Source: Oscillospiraceae bacterium (lineage in GTDB: Bacteria > Bacillota > Clostridia > Oscillospirales > Oscillospiraceae). Taken from it: a DNA stretch of 64,000 nucleotides. The position numbers and the translations under genes were made by a program. Shown in pieces: positions 7,797-16,255 of this stretch. Location: assembly GCA_022795735.1 (NCBI GenBank), contig JAAWHG010000002.1, positions 62,001 through 126,000 on the forward strand, in the 5' to 3' direction. Position 1 is the stretch's first letter, and every line of letters starts with the position of its first letter. The notes beneath the pieces were generated by a model, which had not been told where the DNA came from, made no database searches, and worked only from the letters and a program-made list of their open reading frames with translations.

Positions 7797-9335
7797 TTGA
7801 GGATACATTCCGCAGTCCGTCTTCTGGACGAGGCGGCGGCGCGTTTCGCGGACCGCTGCGCCGTGGAGGACGAGACCGCGTCGCTGACCTATGCCCAGTA
7901 CCGGGACACCGCCCGTAAGATTGGCGCGGGCCTGCTCGCGGCGGGGGCGGTCCGGCGGCCCGTGGTGGTCTATCTGCCCAAAAGCGCGCGGGCGCTGTGC
8001 GTCTTTTTGGGCGCGCAGTACGCCGGCTGCCCTTACGCGCCGGTGGACGCCCACATCCCGATGGCGCGGCTGGACAAAATTATTGACAGCCTGCGCCCCG
8101 GCTGTATCGTCACCGACGGGACGTTGGCCCCCAATTTAGAAGGGCTGGATTTGCGGGGGGCGAAGGTTTGCCTCTACGACAGCCTTGCGGCCTCTGCGGT
8201 GGACGGGGAACGGCTGGACGCCGCCGCCGGCGCGGTGAACGACGCCGACCCGATTTATATCATGTACACCTCCGGCTCCACCGGGACGCCCAAAGGGGTG
8301 ACCATCCCGCATCGGGGTATTCTGGATTACGCGGACTGGGTGGTGAAGACCTTCGGCTTTACCGAGGAGACGGTAATGGCCGGACAGGCGCCGTTTTACT
8401 TCGACAATTCCACCTTTGATATCTACGGCTCCATCCGCTGCGGCGGCAAGCTGGTGCTGATTCCCGACGCGCTGGTGCTCTATCCGCTCCGGCTGCCCCA
8501 ATTCCTGGCCGAGAAAGAGATTACGGCTATTTTCTGGGTACCGACGGTGCTCATCAACATTGCCAACTCGGGCGCGTTGGAGGGAGCGGACCTGCCCGCC
8601 CTCCGAACGGTGGCATTCTGCGGGGAGGTCATGCCCAACAAGCAGCTGAACGTCTGGCGTAGGGCGCTGCCCGGGCGGACCTTTGCCAACCTCTACGGCC
8701 CCACGGAGATTACCGATGTCTGCTGCTACTATATTGTGGACCGGGAGTTCGCGGATTCCGAACCGCTGCCCATTGGCAAAGCCTGCGAAAATATGCGCGT
8801 TTTGATTTTGCGCGAGGACGGCACGGAGGCGGCGGCAGGGGAACAGGGGGAGCTGTGCGTACTGGGCTCCGGTGTTGCATTGGGGTATTGGAACGCGCCC
8901 GAGCTGACGGCCCGCGCATTTTGCCCCAACCCAGCCAACCGGGCTTGGGGAGAACGGATGTACCGTACCGGTGATCTGGCTTTCTGGGACGGAGACGGTC
9001 TGCTGCAATTCTGCGGCAGGCGGGACAACCAAATCAAACTCAAGGGCAACCGTATTGAGCTGGGAGAGCTTGAGACGGCGGCAATGTGCGTCGAAGGGGT
9101 GGAAAACGCGGCGGCGGTCTTTGACAAGGAGCGGGAACGGATTGTGCTCTTTGTGGAGACCCAAGGAACCCTCCCGTTACGGCGGTTCAACCTGGAGTTG
9201 AAAAAGCACATCCCGCAGTATATGCTGCCCGGGCAGTTGGTTCCCATGGAAAAGCTGCCCCACACGCCCAACGACAAGATTGACCGGCAGGCCCTCAAGG
9301 CGAAGCTGGACGGGGAGGGGAGCGAGCATGTATAA
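7797..9335 (+). CDS. DltA-like amino acid adenylating enzyme 1
   Basis: This 512-residue ANL-superfamily ligase should adenylate an amino acid and load it onto the carrier protein encoded downstream. Visible motifs: P-loop YTSGSTGTPKGV (about residue 157), FDNSTFDIY with the aspartate that binds the amino group, FCGEVMP with Cys275, YGPTE (about 300), YRTGD (about 388), GRRDNQIKLKGNRIELGE, and the catalytic Lys of NDKIDRQ near 493. Length and order match DltA. Cys275 aligns with the DltA cysteine reported to help select D-alanine, so D-Ala is the likely substrate. The start is TTG at 7797, 9 bases after GGAGG; it begins 2 bp after the lipoprotein stop. A paralogue follows directly. Confidence 0.88.
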   Translation: MRIHSAVRLLDEAAARFADRCAVEDETASLTYAQYRDTARKIGAGLLAAGAVRRPVVVYLPKSARALCVFLGAQYAGCPYAPVDAHIPMARLDKIIDSLRPGCIVTDGTLAPNLEGLDLRGAKVCLYDSLAASAVDGERLDAAAGAVNDADPIYIMYTSGSTGTPKGVTIPHRGILDYADWVVKTFGFTEETVMAGQAPFYFDNSTFDIYGSIRCGGKLVLIPDALVLYPLRLPQFLAEKEITAIFWVPTVLINIANSGALEGADLPALRTVAFCGEVMPNKQLNVWRRALPGRTFANLYGPTEITDVCCYYIVDREFADSEPLPIGKACENMRVLILREDGTEAAAGEQGELCVLGSGVALGYWNAPELTARAFCPNPANRAWGERMYRTGDLAFWDGDGLLQFCGRRDNQIKLKGNRIELGELETAAMCVEGVENAAAVFDKERERIVLFVETQGTLPLRRFNLELKKHIPQYMLPGQLVPMEKLPHTPNDKIDRQALKAKLDGEGSEHV

Positions 9336-10824
9336 CGTTGTGGAGCTGTTGGAGCGGGCTGCGTCCCGGTTCCCGGACCGCCCCGCGCTGGAGGACGACA
9401 AAGAGGTTATCGGTTATGCCCTCCTCCGGGAGCGCAGCCGGAGCGTTGCGGCGGCTCTGCTGAAGCTGGGGCTTGACCGCCGTTGTCCGGTGGCGGTTTT
9501 CCTGCCCAAATCGGTATCCGCCGTTGTGGTGTTCTACGCCGCCATGTACTGCGGCCTCCCCTATGTGCCGCTGGATTACGACGCCCCGGACGGACGGCTG
9601 CGGGCTACTTTGCAAAACTTACAGCCCGGCTGCATTGTCACAGACCAGAAAGGGGCGGCAGCCCTGCCGGAGGCCGCGTGTCCTATTTTACTGATTGATT
9701 CGCTTGCGGGAGACGGAGGCGAAGCGGTGGACCGGGCGGCGGAGGCTGTGACCGACCAGGACCCAGCTTATATTATGTACACGTCCGGCTCCACCGGGAC
9801 CCCCAAGGGGGTGATTATCCCCCACCGGGGCGTGTTGGATTACGCCGCATGGATTGCGGAAACGTTTTCCCTGAACGAGCGGTCGGTCACCGGCCTGCAA
9901 TCGGGGTTTCACTTTGACAATTCGGTGTTCGACCTCTATGCGGCGGCGGCCTGCGGGGCCAAGGTGGTTATCATCCCGGAAATTCTGTTCCGCTACCCCG
10001 GCAAGCTGCTGGCTTATCTGGCGGAGAAGGCGGTCACCTGCATTTTCTGGGTGCCCACGGTGATGATTAGTACCGCCAACTGCGGGGCGTTGGACGAGGT
10101 CAGGCTTCCCAAGCTTGAGACGGTGGTGTTTGCCGGAGAGGTCATGCCGAACAAGCAGCTCAATGTCTGGCGGAGGGCGCTGCCCGGGCGGGTTTTTGCC
10201 AATCTCTACGGGCCCACCGAGGTTACGGTGGACTGCACGTGCTATATAGTGGATCGGGAATTTGCGGACGGCGACCCGCTGCCCATCGGCTACGCGCGGC
10301 CCAACATGCGGGTGCTGGTGCTGCGGGAGGACGGCGGGGAAGCCGCCCCCGGCGAGACGGGAGAGCTCTGCGTCCTGGGGAGCCAATTGGCCCTTGGTTA
10401 TTGGAACAACCCGGAGGAGACCGTCCGCGCCTTTGTGGACAATCCGCACAACGCCGCCTTTCCCGAGCCGATGTACCGCACCGGCGACCTGGTCAGCCGG
10501 GACGCGGACGGCCTGCTTTGGTTCCAGGGCCGAAAGGACAGCCAGATCAAGCTTCGGGGAAACCGAATTGAGTTGGGCGATGTGGAAAACGCGGCCCGCA
10601 GCGTCCCCGGGGTGAAGAATGTGGCGGCTCTTTTTGACGTGGAAAACGAACGTATTGTGCTTTTCCTTGAGACGGCGCAGGAGGTACAGCTCCGGCGCTT
10701 CAATCTGGAATTGGGCAAATATCTGCCCAAGTATATGCTGCCCGGACGGCTGGTCTGTATGGAGGCCTTGCCCCTCAACGCCAACCGCAAGATTGACCGG
10801 GTCTTGCTCAGGACAATGCTATGA
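9328..10824 (+). CDS. DltA-like amino acid adenylating enzyme 2
   Basis: This 498-residue paralogue of the preceding ligase has the same motifs: YTSGSTGTPKGVIIPHRG, FDNSVFDLY, NLYGPTEVT, YRTGDLV, GRKDSQIKLRGNRIELGD and NANRKIDR with the terminal-domain lysine. The pocket differs: the DltA-type cysteine is replaced by alanine (Ala269, FAGEVMP), and the residues after YGPTE are VTVDC instead of ITDVC. It probably activates a different small amino acid, or the same one with relaxed chirality (inference). ATG at 9328 overlaps the previous gene by 8 bp. Tandem duplication is the simplest origin. Confidence 0.87.
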   Translation: MYNVVELLERAASRFPDRPALEDDKEVIGYALLRERSRSVAAALLKLGLDRRCPVAVFLPKSVSAVVVFYAAMYCGLPYVPLDYDAPDGRLRATLQNLQPGCIVTDQKGAAALPEAACPILLIDSLAGDGGEAVDRAAEAVTDQDPAYIMYTSGSTGTPKGVIIPHRGVLDYAAWIAETFSLNERSVTGLQSGFHFDNSVFDLYAAAACGAKVVIIPEILFRYPGKLLAYLAEKAVTCIFWVPTVMISTANCGALDEVRLPKLETVVFAGEVMPNKQLNVWRRALPGRVFANLYGPTEVTVDCTCYIVDREFADGDPLPIGYARPNMRVLVLREDGGEAAPGETGELCVLGSQLALGYWNNPEETVRAFVDNPHNAAFPEPMYRTGDLVSRDADGLLWFQGRKDSQIKLRGNRIELGDVENAARSVPGVKNVAALFDVENERIVLFLETAQEVQLRRFNLELGKYLPKYMLPGRLVCMEALPLNANRKIDRVLLRTML

Positions 10825-11330
10825 ATACGGAATACGCGGTCCGAGACGCCAGGGAGGAAGAGCTGGACACCCTCCTGACCCTGTACCGCTCCTACTATCG
10901 GGAGCTAAAGGGCTGTGGTATAAACTACGAGCTGGACGAGGCCCAGCTTCCCGACGTCCTGCGGGCAAGAATGAAATCCCGCCTGCTTCTGGCCGCCGTG
11001 GCCGAGGGAGAGGATGGGAGACTGGTTGGCTTTGCCTTTTGCGCCATTTCCCGTCTGGGGCGGGAGCACCGGTGCCGGGGTAAGAACAGCGTCGGCTTTT
11101 TACAGGAGCTGTACGTCGTCCCAGAGGCCCGACGCCACGGTCTGGCAAGCCGTCTGGCGGACTATGCCAGGGACTGGCTTTGGGGCAACGATATCACAAC
11201 CCTGAGCCTGGAAGTCCTGTGCGGCAACCCGGCGGGGCTGGCCTTTTGGAAACGGCAGGGTCTGGTCCCCGTGGCGACCATCTGCCAACAAAACTTGGAC
11301 GAAGGAGACCACCCATGGAAAAGAATGTGA
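10821..11330 (+). CDS. GNAT family N-acetyltransferase
   Basis: The 169-residue product has the GNAT fold. The acetyl-CoA-binding motif A is seen in LQELYVVPEARRHGLASRL (about residues 95-113; a variant of the R/QxxGxG/A loop), followed by the motif B region NPAGLAFWKRQGL. The start overlaps the upstream ligase by 4 bp (ATGA) and its end overlaps the carrier gene by 16 bp, so it is made together with the aminoacylation machinery. GNAT genes are not part of ordinary dlt operons. It might acylate the amino group of the attached amino acid or a carrier-bound intermediate (inference). Confidence 0.82.
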   Translation: MNTEYAVRDAREEELDTLLTLYRSYYRELKGCGINYELDEAQLPDVLRARMKSRLLLAAVAEGEDGRLVGFAFCAISRLGREHRCRGKNSVGFLQELYVVPEARRHGLASRLADYARDWLWGNDITTLSLEVLCGNPAGLAFWKRQGLVPVATICQQNLDEGDHPWKRM

Positions 11331-11572
11331 AAGATACCCTGCGTGATTATATCATCCAATATGCCTCCATTGAGCCGGACGACCCGGATTTCTCCGATGA
11401 TGTGGACCTGTTTGACTATGGCTTCGTGGACTCCCTCGGGGCCACCGAAATCGTTCTCTTTCTGGAGGAGACCTTTGGCATTGAGATTACCCAGGCCGAC
11501 ATTACCCTTTACCCAATGAACACCATTGATGAGATTGCCGGGGTAGTGGAGCAGAAGCTGCAAGAAAAATAA
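11315..11572 (+). CDS. DltC-like acyl carrier protein
   Basis: The 85-residue acidic four-helix carrier has the phosphopantetheine attachment site DSLG at Ser40 (FVDSLGATEIVLFLEETFGI). It should receive aminoacyl groups from the two ligases upstream as thioesters and hand them to the MBOAT protein. DltC and this protein share size and the LFDYGFVDS-type lead-in. Only one carrier is present for two ligases. ATG at 11315 lies inside the end of the GNAT gene, with AAGGAG 8-9 bases upstream. Confidence 0.9.
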   Translation: MEKNVKDTLRDYIIQYASIEPDDPDFSDDVDLFDYGFVDSLGATEIVLFLEETFGIEITQADITLYPMNTIDEIAGVVEQKLQEK

Positions 11573-11596
11573 ACTGCTGGAAGCGGGGAGAAGCCT

Positions 11597-12742
11597 ATGT
11601 GGTATTTGCAAGTTGATACCCTCCTGCTGACGTTGGCCCTGGCGGTCCTCTTTGGAATTGGAGGGTGGCTGGCGGCCCGGCGGCGGCCGGGGCTGCGGAT
11701 TACCCGCTTTCTGCTGGTGGCCGGCTTGGCGCTGCTGGCCCATGTGTCGCCCAAGCTGGCGGTGTTCTACTTCGCTTACGCGCTGGGAAGCTATCTGCTC
11801 ATCCGCCTGCTACGGGCGGCACGGCATGGACGGCGGGTTCTGTTTGTACTGTTCTGCCTGTTGGACGCGGCTCCCTTTTTCTATGTCCGGGCTGCGGCGT
11901 TGGTTCCGGCCCTGCCGGCGTTCGCCGTTATTGTGGGCTTTTCATATAATATGCTAAAGGCCATTGACGGCCTGTTCTTTGTCTACTATACAGGAAGGCA
12001 TATCCCGCTGCTGACCTACGCCAACTTTCTGCTATTTTTTCCGGTGATTACCGCCGGGCCCATCTTCCGTTACCGCGACTTCCAAAAGCTCTACGAGCAC
12101 CCCGTCCTCCCCGATGCGGAAGGGGTGGAACGGCAGGTCAAGCGGCTGATTCGGGGCCTGTTCAAAAAGCTGGTTCTGGTGGTGTGGTTCCGGGGGGCGC
12201 TGGACTATGTGCTGACGCTGGGACAGCATTTCTATGCCACGCTAGCGCTGGTAATTTTAAGCTATGCCTTGCTCTACCTCGATTTATCGGGCTACAGTGA
12301 TATCGCAATCGCCGTTGGGTCATTCACTGGAATCGCCGTCCCGGAGAATTTCAAGAAACCGTTATCCGCTGCCTCCTTCACCCAGTTCTGGCGGCGGTGG
12401 CACGTCACCCTCAGCGAATGGATTCGAGAGCACATTTTCGTGGTGGTCAACGGCAAGCGGCTAAACCGGTACGCCTCCGCTCTGATCGGCCTGCTGACCA
12501 TGCTGGTTATGAGCCTGTGGCACAATTTCAGCTTGCTGGCGGTGTGCAACGGCCTTTATATGGGCGGCTTGCTGGCCCTTGAAAACCTCTTCGGCCTGAC
12601 CACGGTAGACCGAAAGGCCAAAAAGCCGGTGCTTTATCTGCGCCGCGCGGCGGTTGCGTTTCTCTTCGGAATTAACGCCATGTTCTTCCTGTTGGAGCCG
12701 CCGCAGCTCCTGACGGCATTGGGAGGGTTGTGGAAGCTATGA
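11597..12742 (+). CDS. DltB-like MBOAT membrane O-acyltransferase
   Basis: The 381-residue polytopic protein of the membrane-bound O-acyltransferase family has about ten hydrophobic segments. Signature residues are FWRRWHVTLSEWIREHIF (about 262-279) and the catalytic histidine His309 in MSLWHNF. In the dlt pathway DltB takes the aminoacyl group from the carrier and passes it across the membrane. The following genes encode DltD-like and DltX-like partners, which supports the same role here. The start is ATG at 11597 with GGGGAG upstream; the stop overlaps the next start by 4 bp. Confidence 0.92.
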   Translation: MWYLQVDTLLLTLALAVLFGIGGWLAARRRPGLRITRFLLVAGLALLAHVSPKLAVFYFAYALGSYLLIRLLRAARHGRRVLFVLFCLLDAAPFFYVRAAALVPALPAFAVIVGFSYNMLKAIDGLFFVYYTGRHIPLLTYANFLLFFPVITAGPIFRYRDFQKLYEHPVLPDAEGVERQVKRLIRGLFKKLVLVVWFRGALDYVLTLGQHFYATLALVILSYALLYLDLSGYSDIAIAVGSFTGIAVPENFKKPLSAASFTQFWRRWHVTLSEWIREHIFVVVNGKRLNRYASALIGLLTMLVMSLWHNFSLLAVCNGLYMGGLLALENLFGLTTVDRKAKKPVLYLRRAAVAFLFGINAMFFLLEPPQLLTALGGLWKL

Positions 12743-13626
12743 AGATGTTAAACGCCCTCCGCCGGTGGCGGTTCCCCTTGCTGCTTGCGGTCTTCTTTGT
12801 GGGCCTGGACTGGATGGCCTCGGCCTTGCTGGGGCCGTGGCTGGTGTCCAGCGGGCGGTTTATCCTCAATGATTATGAGATCGTCCGCCGTGCCCATCCC
12901 GAGGCGGTTTGGGATCAGGTTTTCTTTGGTAATTCCATCGTCATCTCCGCCTATCTGGAGGAGGAGAGCGAGAGCGGCTATGTGAATCTGGGCGTCGATT
13001 ACGGCGTGGTGACCGACCTTTGGGATATGCTACGCAAGAAGGAAATCCAGGTGGGCAGCGAGCTGGTGATTGGCCTCAACGACCTGACCCTCTACGACGA
13101 GTTCCCCACCAATCCCGCCTATCCCTGGCATCGAGAGCCGTTGGAGCCCTTCTTGTATTTCTACCGGGACCGGCTCAGGCTGTTGGTGGAAGAGACGGCC
13201 GCGCAGGCGTTTACGGGGTTTGTTCCGGAATACGGGAAGTACGCCGGTCAGGAACGGGCGTACTATTACGGCTCCCTCTCGCAGACCAAGCTGGACGAAA
13301 AGGCAGCGTCGTCGCCCTATCTGGCGCTGCCTATGGAGGACTTTGAGGAAAACTTCGCCGCCCTGGAGGAGATTGCCGCCTGGTGTGGGCGAAACGGCGT
13401 CCGGCTGCGGCTGTTGTGGATGCCCTTAAACCCGGATTTTCAGGTTCCGAAATCCACGCTGGCGGTCAAAGCGCGGACCGAAGCGCTGTGCGCGCAGTTG
13501 GGGTTGGAGTTCAAGGATTGGAGCGGCGCGCTGGACCGGGCCTGCTTCTACGACTTCGGCCACCTGAATCATGAATACGGCGCACATGTTTTTACAAAGG
13601 AGATCGACCAATGGCTGCTATCCTGA
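12739..13626 (+). CDS. DltD-like SGNH-fold envelope protein
   Basis: The 295-residue protein has one N-terminal signal anchor (residues about 12-31) and an extracytoplasmic SGNH/GDSL-like domain. The nucleophile Ser66 lies in FFGNSIV, and the Asp/His pair is Asp272-x-x-His275 in FYDFGHLNHE near the C terminus. DltD uses this triad to transfer D-Ala to lipoteichoic acid. This protein is shorter than classical DltD (about 400 residues) and only distantly similar, so the acceptor may differ. ATG at 12739 overlaps the MBOAT stop (ATGA); its own end overlaps the next small gene by 16 bp. Confidence 0.85.
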   Translation: MKMLNALRRWRFPLLLAVFFVGLDWMASALLGPWLVSSGRFILNDYEIVRRAHPEAVWDQVFFGNSIVISAYLEEESESGYVNLGVDYGVVTDLWDMLRKKEIQVGSELVIGLNDLTLYDEFPTNPAYPWHREPLEPFLYFYRDRLRLLVEETAAQAFTGFVPEYGKYAGQERAYYYGSLSQTKLDEKAASSPYLALPMEDFEENFAALEEIAAWCGRNGVRLRLLWMPLNPDFQVPKSTLAVKARTEALCAQLGLEFKDWSGALDRACFYDFGHLNHEYGAHVFTKEIDQWLLS

Positions 13627-13754
13627 AGCGTTGGAAAGCTTTTCTGAAAACCCCGCCGGGGCGGCTGCTGGAAGCCCTGTGCTACGCGGCGCTGCTGGCG
13701 TTGATCTTAATTTATTTTACCGGAAACGGACAGTTTATTTACGAGGCGGTATAA
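13611..13754 (+). CDS. DltX-like small membrane peptide (47 aa)
   Basis: Residues 1-18 are basic (MAAILKRWKAFLKTPPGR), residues about 19-37 form one transmembrane helix, and the protein ends in QFIYEAV. DltX of classical dlt operons has the same build: about 50 residues, one helix and a C-terminal FIYNEF-type motif whose tyrosine has been proposed to carry the D-alanyl group between DltB and DltD. Here Tyr44 is kept. It overlaps the DltD-like gene by 16 bp and ends 1 bp before the synthase gene. In most known operons dltX precedes dltA, so its position after dltD is unusual. Confidence 0.75.
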   Translation: MAAILKRWKAFLKTPPGRLLEALCYAALLALILIYFTGNGQFIYEAV

Positions 13755-13755
13755 C

Positions 13756-16248
13756 ATGAGTGAAACAAAGAAACCCCGTCAATTTTATGGGAGGCTTTTC
13801 CTCTTCTGGTTTGGGGCGCTGTTGCTGTTGGAGCTGACGCTGCATCTGACGGTCTACCACGGAATGACCCTGCGGATTCTGACAAGCCTCCTGTTTGACA
13901 TGTCGTTTGCGGCCGCGCTGACCCTGATTACCTCCTTTTTCCGGAAGGAGCGGATCAGCTATGTGCTCCGGTACGTGTTGGCGGCGCTGCTGTTTGTCCT
14001 TTACAGCGTGCAGTTGATTTACTACCGGGTTTTCGACACCCTGCTCTCCCTGTCCTACATGGGCATGGGCGGGGACGCGATTGACAACTTCATGCCCACC
14101 ATCCTTCGCGCCATTGGCGCGAGCTGGCTGCAGCTGCTGCTGTTTGTCCTTCCCCTTCCCATTCTCTTTTTGCTGCACCGCCGGGGGGTTTTGCCCAACG
14201 AGAGAATGTCCGGGCGCGGTATGCTGATGGCGGTGGGTACTGTGCTGGTGCTCCACATTTTGGGCATGCTCCCGATCTGGATTGCCGGCAAGACCAGTAC
14301 GATTTACCGGACCTACAAGGACCCCTACGGAGACGTGACCCTTCAGTGCGAATACTTCGGCCTGCCAACGGCGGAACGTTTGGAGCTGGGCCGGCTGATG
14401 AAAGGAACGGCGGGGATCAACGACGAAGCAATGGACTTGGGCGAGACCAAGGAAGAGGTGCCCGAGGACGTCCTGGAGCTGCCGGACCGAAACATCATGC
14501 CGGAATTGGATTTGACCGGTCTGGACCTGCTGACTGAAGATAAAAATATCATTCAGCTCAACGGGTATTTTGACAAGCTGTCGGGAACCCTGCGCAATGA
14601 ATACACCGGCAAATTCGCCGGGTATAACCTGATTCAAATCTGTGCCGAATCCTTCTCGCCCTACATGGTGGACCCGGAGATCACACCTACCCTGTACCGG
14701 CTGACCCATGAGGGATTCCTCTTTGAGAATTTTTATTGCAGCTTCCCCAGTATGACCACCAACGGCGAATACAGCCTGTGCATGGGTCTGATGCCCGACA
14801 TGAGCCGGGTGAGCTTCGCCACCTCCATGTACAACTATGTTCCCTTTACGCTGGGCAACCGTTTCTCCGAACTGGGCTTGAAGCCCAAGGCCTACCACAA
14901 CAACATCGCCACCTTCTACAACCGCATCAATACCCACCCGAATATGGGATACACCTTTAAGGCGGTGGACTTTGGCCTGGACATGGAGAAGGGCTCGCCG
15001 GCCTCCGACCTGGAGATGATGCGCAAAACCGTGGACGACTATATTGATGAGGAGCAGTTTATCGTCCACTATATGACCTATTCGGGCCACTGCGACTACA
15101 ACTTTGTAGACAACGACATGTGCATTAAAAATGAGAAGCGGGTGGAGGGACTGGACCTGCCCGAGGACTTGAAGGCATATTACGCCTGCCAATTGGAGTT
15201 GGAAGACGCCATGACCTATTTGCTGGGCCGGCTCGAAGAGGCCGGTGTGGCCGATAGAACGGTCATTGTCCTCACCGGCGATCACTACCCCTACGGTCTG
15301 AGCAACGAGTCTTATGAGCTGCTGGCTGGCGACGCGGCGAAGGACGACCCCTTCTGGCGCTACCGCAACAGCTTTGCCCTGTGGAACGGCGGGATGGAGG
15401 AGCCTGTTTCGGTACAGGAATATTGCTGTACCCAGGACATCCTGCCCACGGTGCTCAATCTGTTTGGAATGCCTTACGAATCCCGTTTTCTCACCGGTAT
15501 GGATGTGCTGTCGGAGGGAATTCATGTGGCCATCCTCCAAGACGGCAGCTTCCTGACCGACGCGCTGACCTATGACGCCCACGACGGCAAGGTGGAATGG
15601 AAGAAGCCGAAGGAGGATTATCCCGATGGCTACGACCAGGAGATGATTCGGACGGTAAAGAACCAGTTTTCGGTGTCAGCTTCCATCCTGCGGAGCGACT
15701 ATTACCGCTTTGTCTTCACCTCGCTCGGTCTTGCCGACCCGGAGCAGGAGCAGGAACGCTATTACAGCTACGCCGATACGGTGGGAACCTGGTACGCCGA
15801 GGATGTGGAGATTCTGACCGGCTGTGGCGTGCTGACCGGCAACCATGGCAGCTTCAATGGCGAAGATCCATGTACCCGGGCCAACTTTGTCGTCATGCTG
15901 GCGCGGGCCCTGGAGCTGGATGTCGGCGGCGCGTCGGCCCCCCCGTATACCGATATCCAGGAAACCGCCTGGTATTATGACAGCCTGGTTGCGGCATGGA
16001 GAGCGGGTATCCTGGAGGAGAGCGGCACATTCCGCGCCAATGCCCCCATCACCATGGAGGAGGCCGAGCGGATGATGACCGCAGCCGCCAAGTACACCTA
16101 TGTAAATGGCGGCGCAGATTGGGTGGAATCGGTGATCGAGGACGCGAAGAGCCGCGCTGGGGCGGAAGAGATTGACGAAAACAGCCTTTCCAGAGGCTTC
16201 ACCGCCGCCTTGATTTCCCCCATGACGATAACGGTTGACGAGGAATAA
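13756..16248 (+). CDS. LtaS-like sulfatase-fold synthase with C-terminal SLH domains
   Basis: The 830-residue protein has about five N-terminal transmembrane helices (residues 10-190) and an extracellular sulfatase-fold domain (about 290-620). Catalytic features of the LtaS/phosphoglycerol transferase family are visible: Glu in CAESFSPYM, the nucleophile Thr334 (or 335) in SMTTNGEYSL, and the metal ligands of LTGDHYPYG. Residues about 670-780 contain two S-layer homology-like modules: WYAEDVEILTGCGVLTG with TRANFVVMLARAL, and AWYYDSLVAAWRAGILEE with PITMEEAERMM. LtaS polymerises glycerolphosphate onto a lipid anchor; SLH modules bind pyruvylated wall polymers. It is last gene of the dlt-like operon and may make its polymer (inference). 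Confidence 0.85.
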   Translation: MSETKKPRQFYGRLFLFWFGALLLLELTLHLTVYHGMTLRILTSLLFDMSFAAALTLITSFFRKERISYVLRYVLAALLFVLYSVQLIYYRVFDTLLSLSYMGMGGDAIDNFMPTILRAIGASWLQLLLFVLPLPILFLLHRRGVLPNERMSGRGMLMAVGTVLVLHILGMLPIWIAGKTSTIYRTYKDPYGDVTLQCEYFGLPTAERLELGRLMKGTAGINDEAMDLGETKEEVPEDVLELPDRNIMPELDLTGLDLLTEDKNIIQLNGYFDKLSGTLRNEYTGKFAGYNLIQICAESFSPYMVDPEITPTLYRLTHEGFLFENFYCSFPSMTTNGEYSLCMGLMPDMSRVSFATSMYNYVPFTLGNRFSELGLKPKAYHNNIATFYNRINTHPNMGYTFKAVDFGLDMEKGSPASDLEMMRKTVDDYIDEEQFIVHYMTYSGHCDYNFVDNDMCIKNEKRVEGLDLPEDLKAYYACQLELEDAMTYLLGRLEEAGVADRTVIVLTGDHYPYGLSNESYELLAGDAAKDDPFWRYRNSFALWNGGMEEPVSVQEYCCTQDILPTVLNLFGMPYESRFLTGMDVLSEGIHVAILQDGSFLTDALTYDAHDGKVEWKKPKEDYPDGYDQEMIRTVKNQFSVSASILRSDYYRFVFTSLGLADPEQEQERYYSYADTVGTWYAEDVEILTGCGVLTGNHGSFNGEDPCTRANFVVMLARALELDVGGASAPPYTDIQETAWYYDSLVAAWRAGILEESGTFRANAPITMEEAERMMTAAAKYTYVNGGADWVESVIEDAKSRAGAEEIDENSLSRGFTAALISPMTITVDEE

Positions 16249-16255
16249 AAAGCGT

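Noticed and set aside
13735-15582. Long open frame antisense to the LtaS-like synthase gene
   Set aside because: The plus-strand protein has clear catalytic motifs. The antisense translation is His/Gln/Val-rich and typical of a mirror frame.
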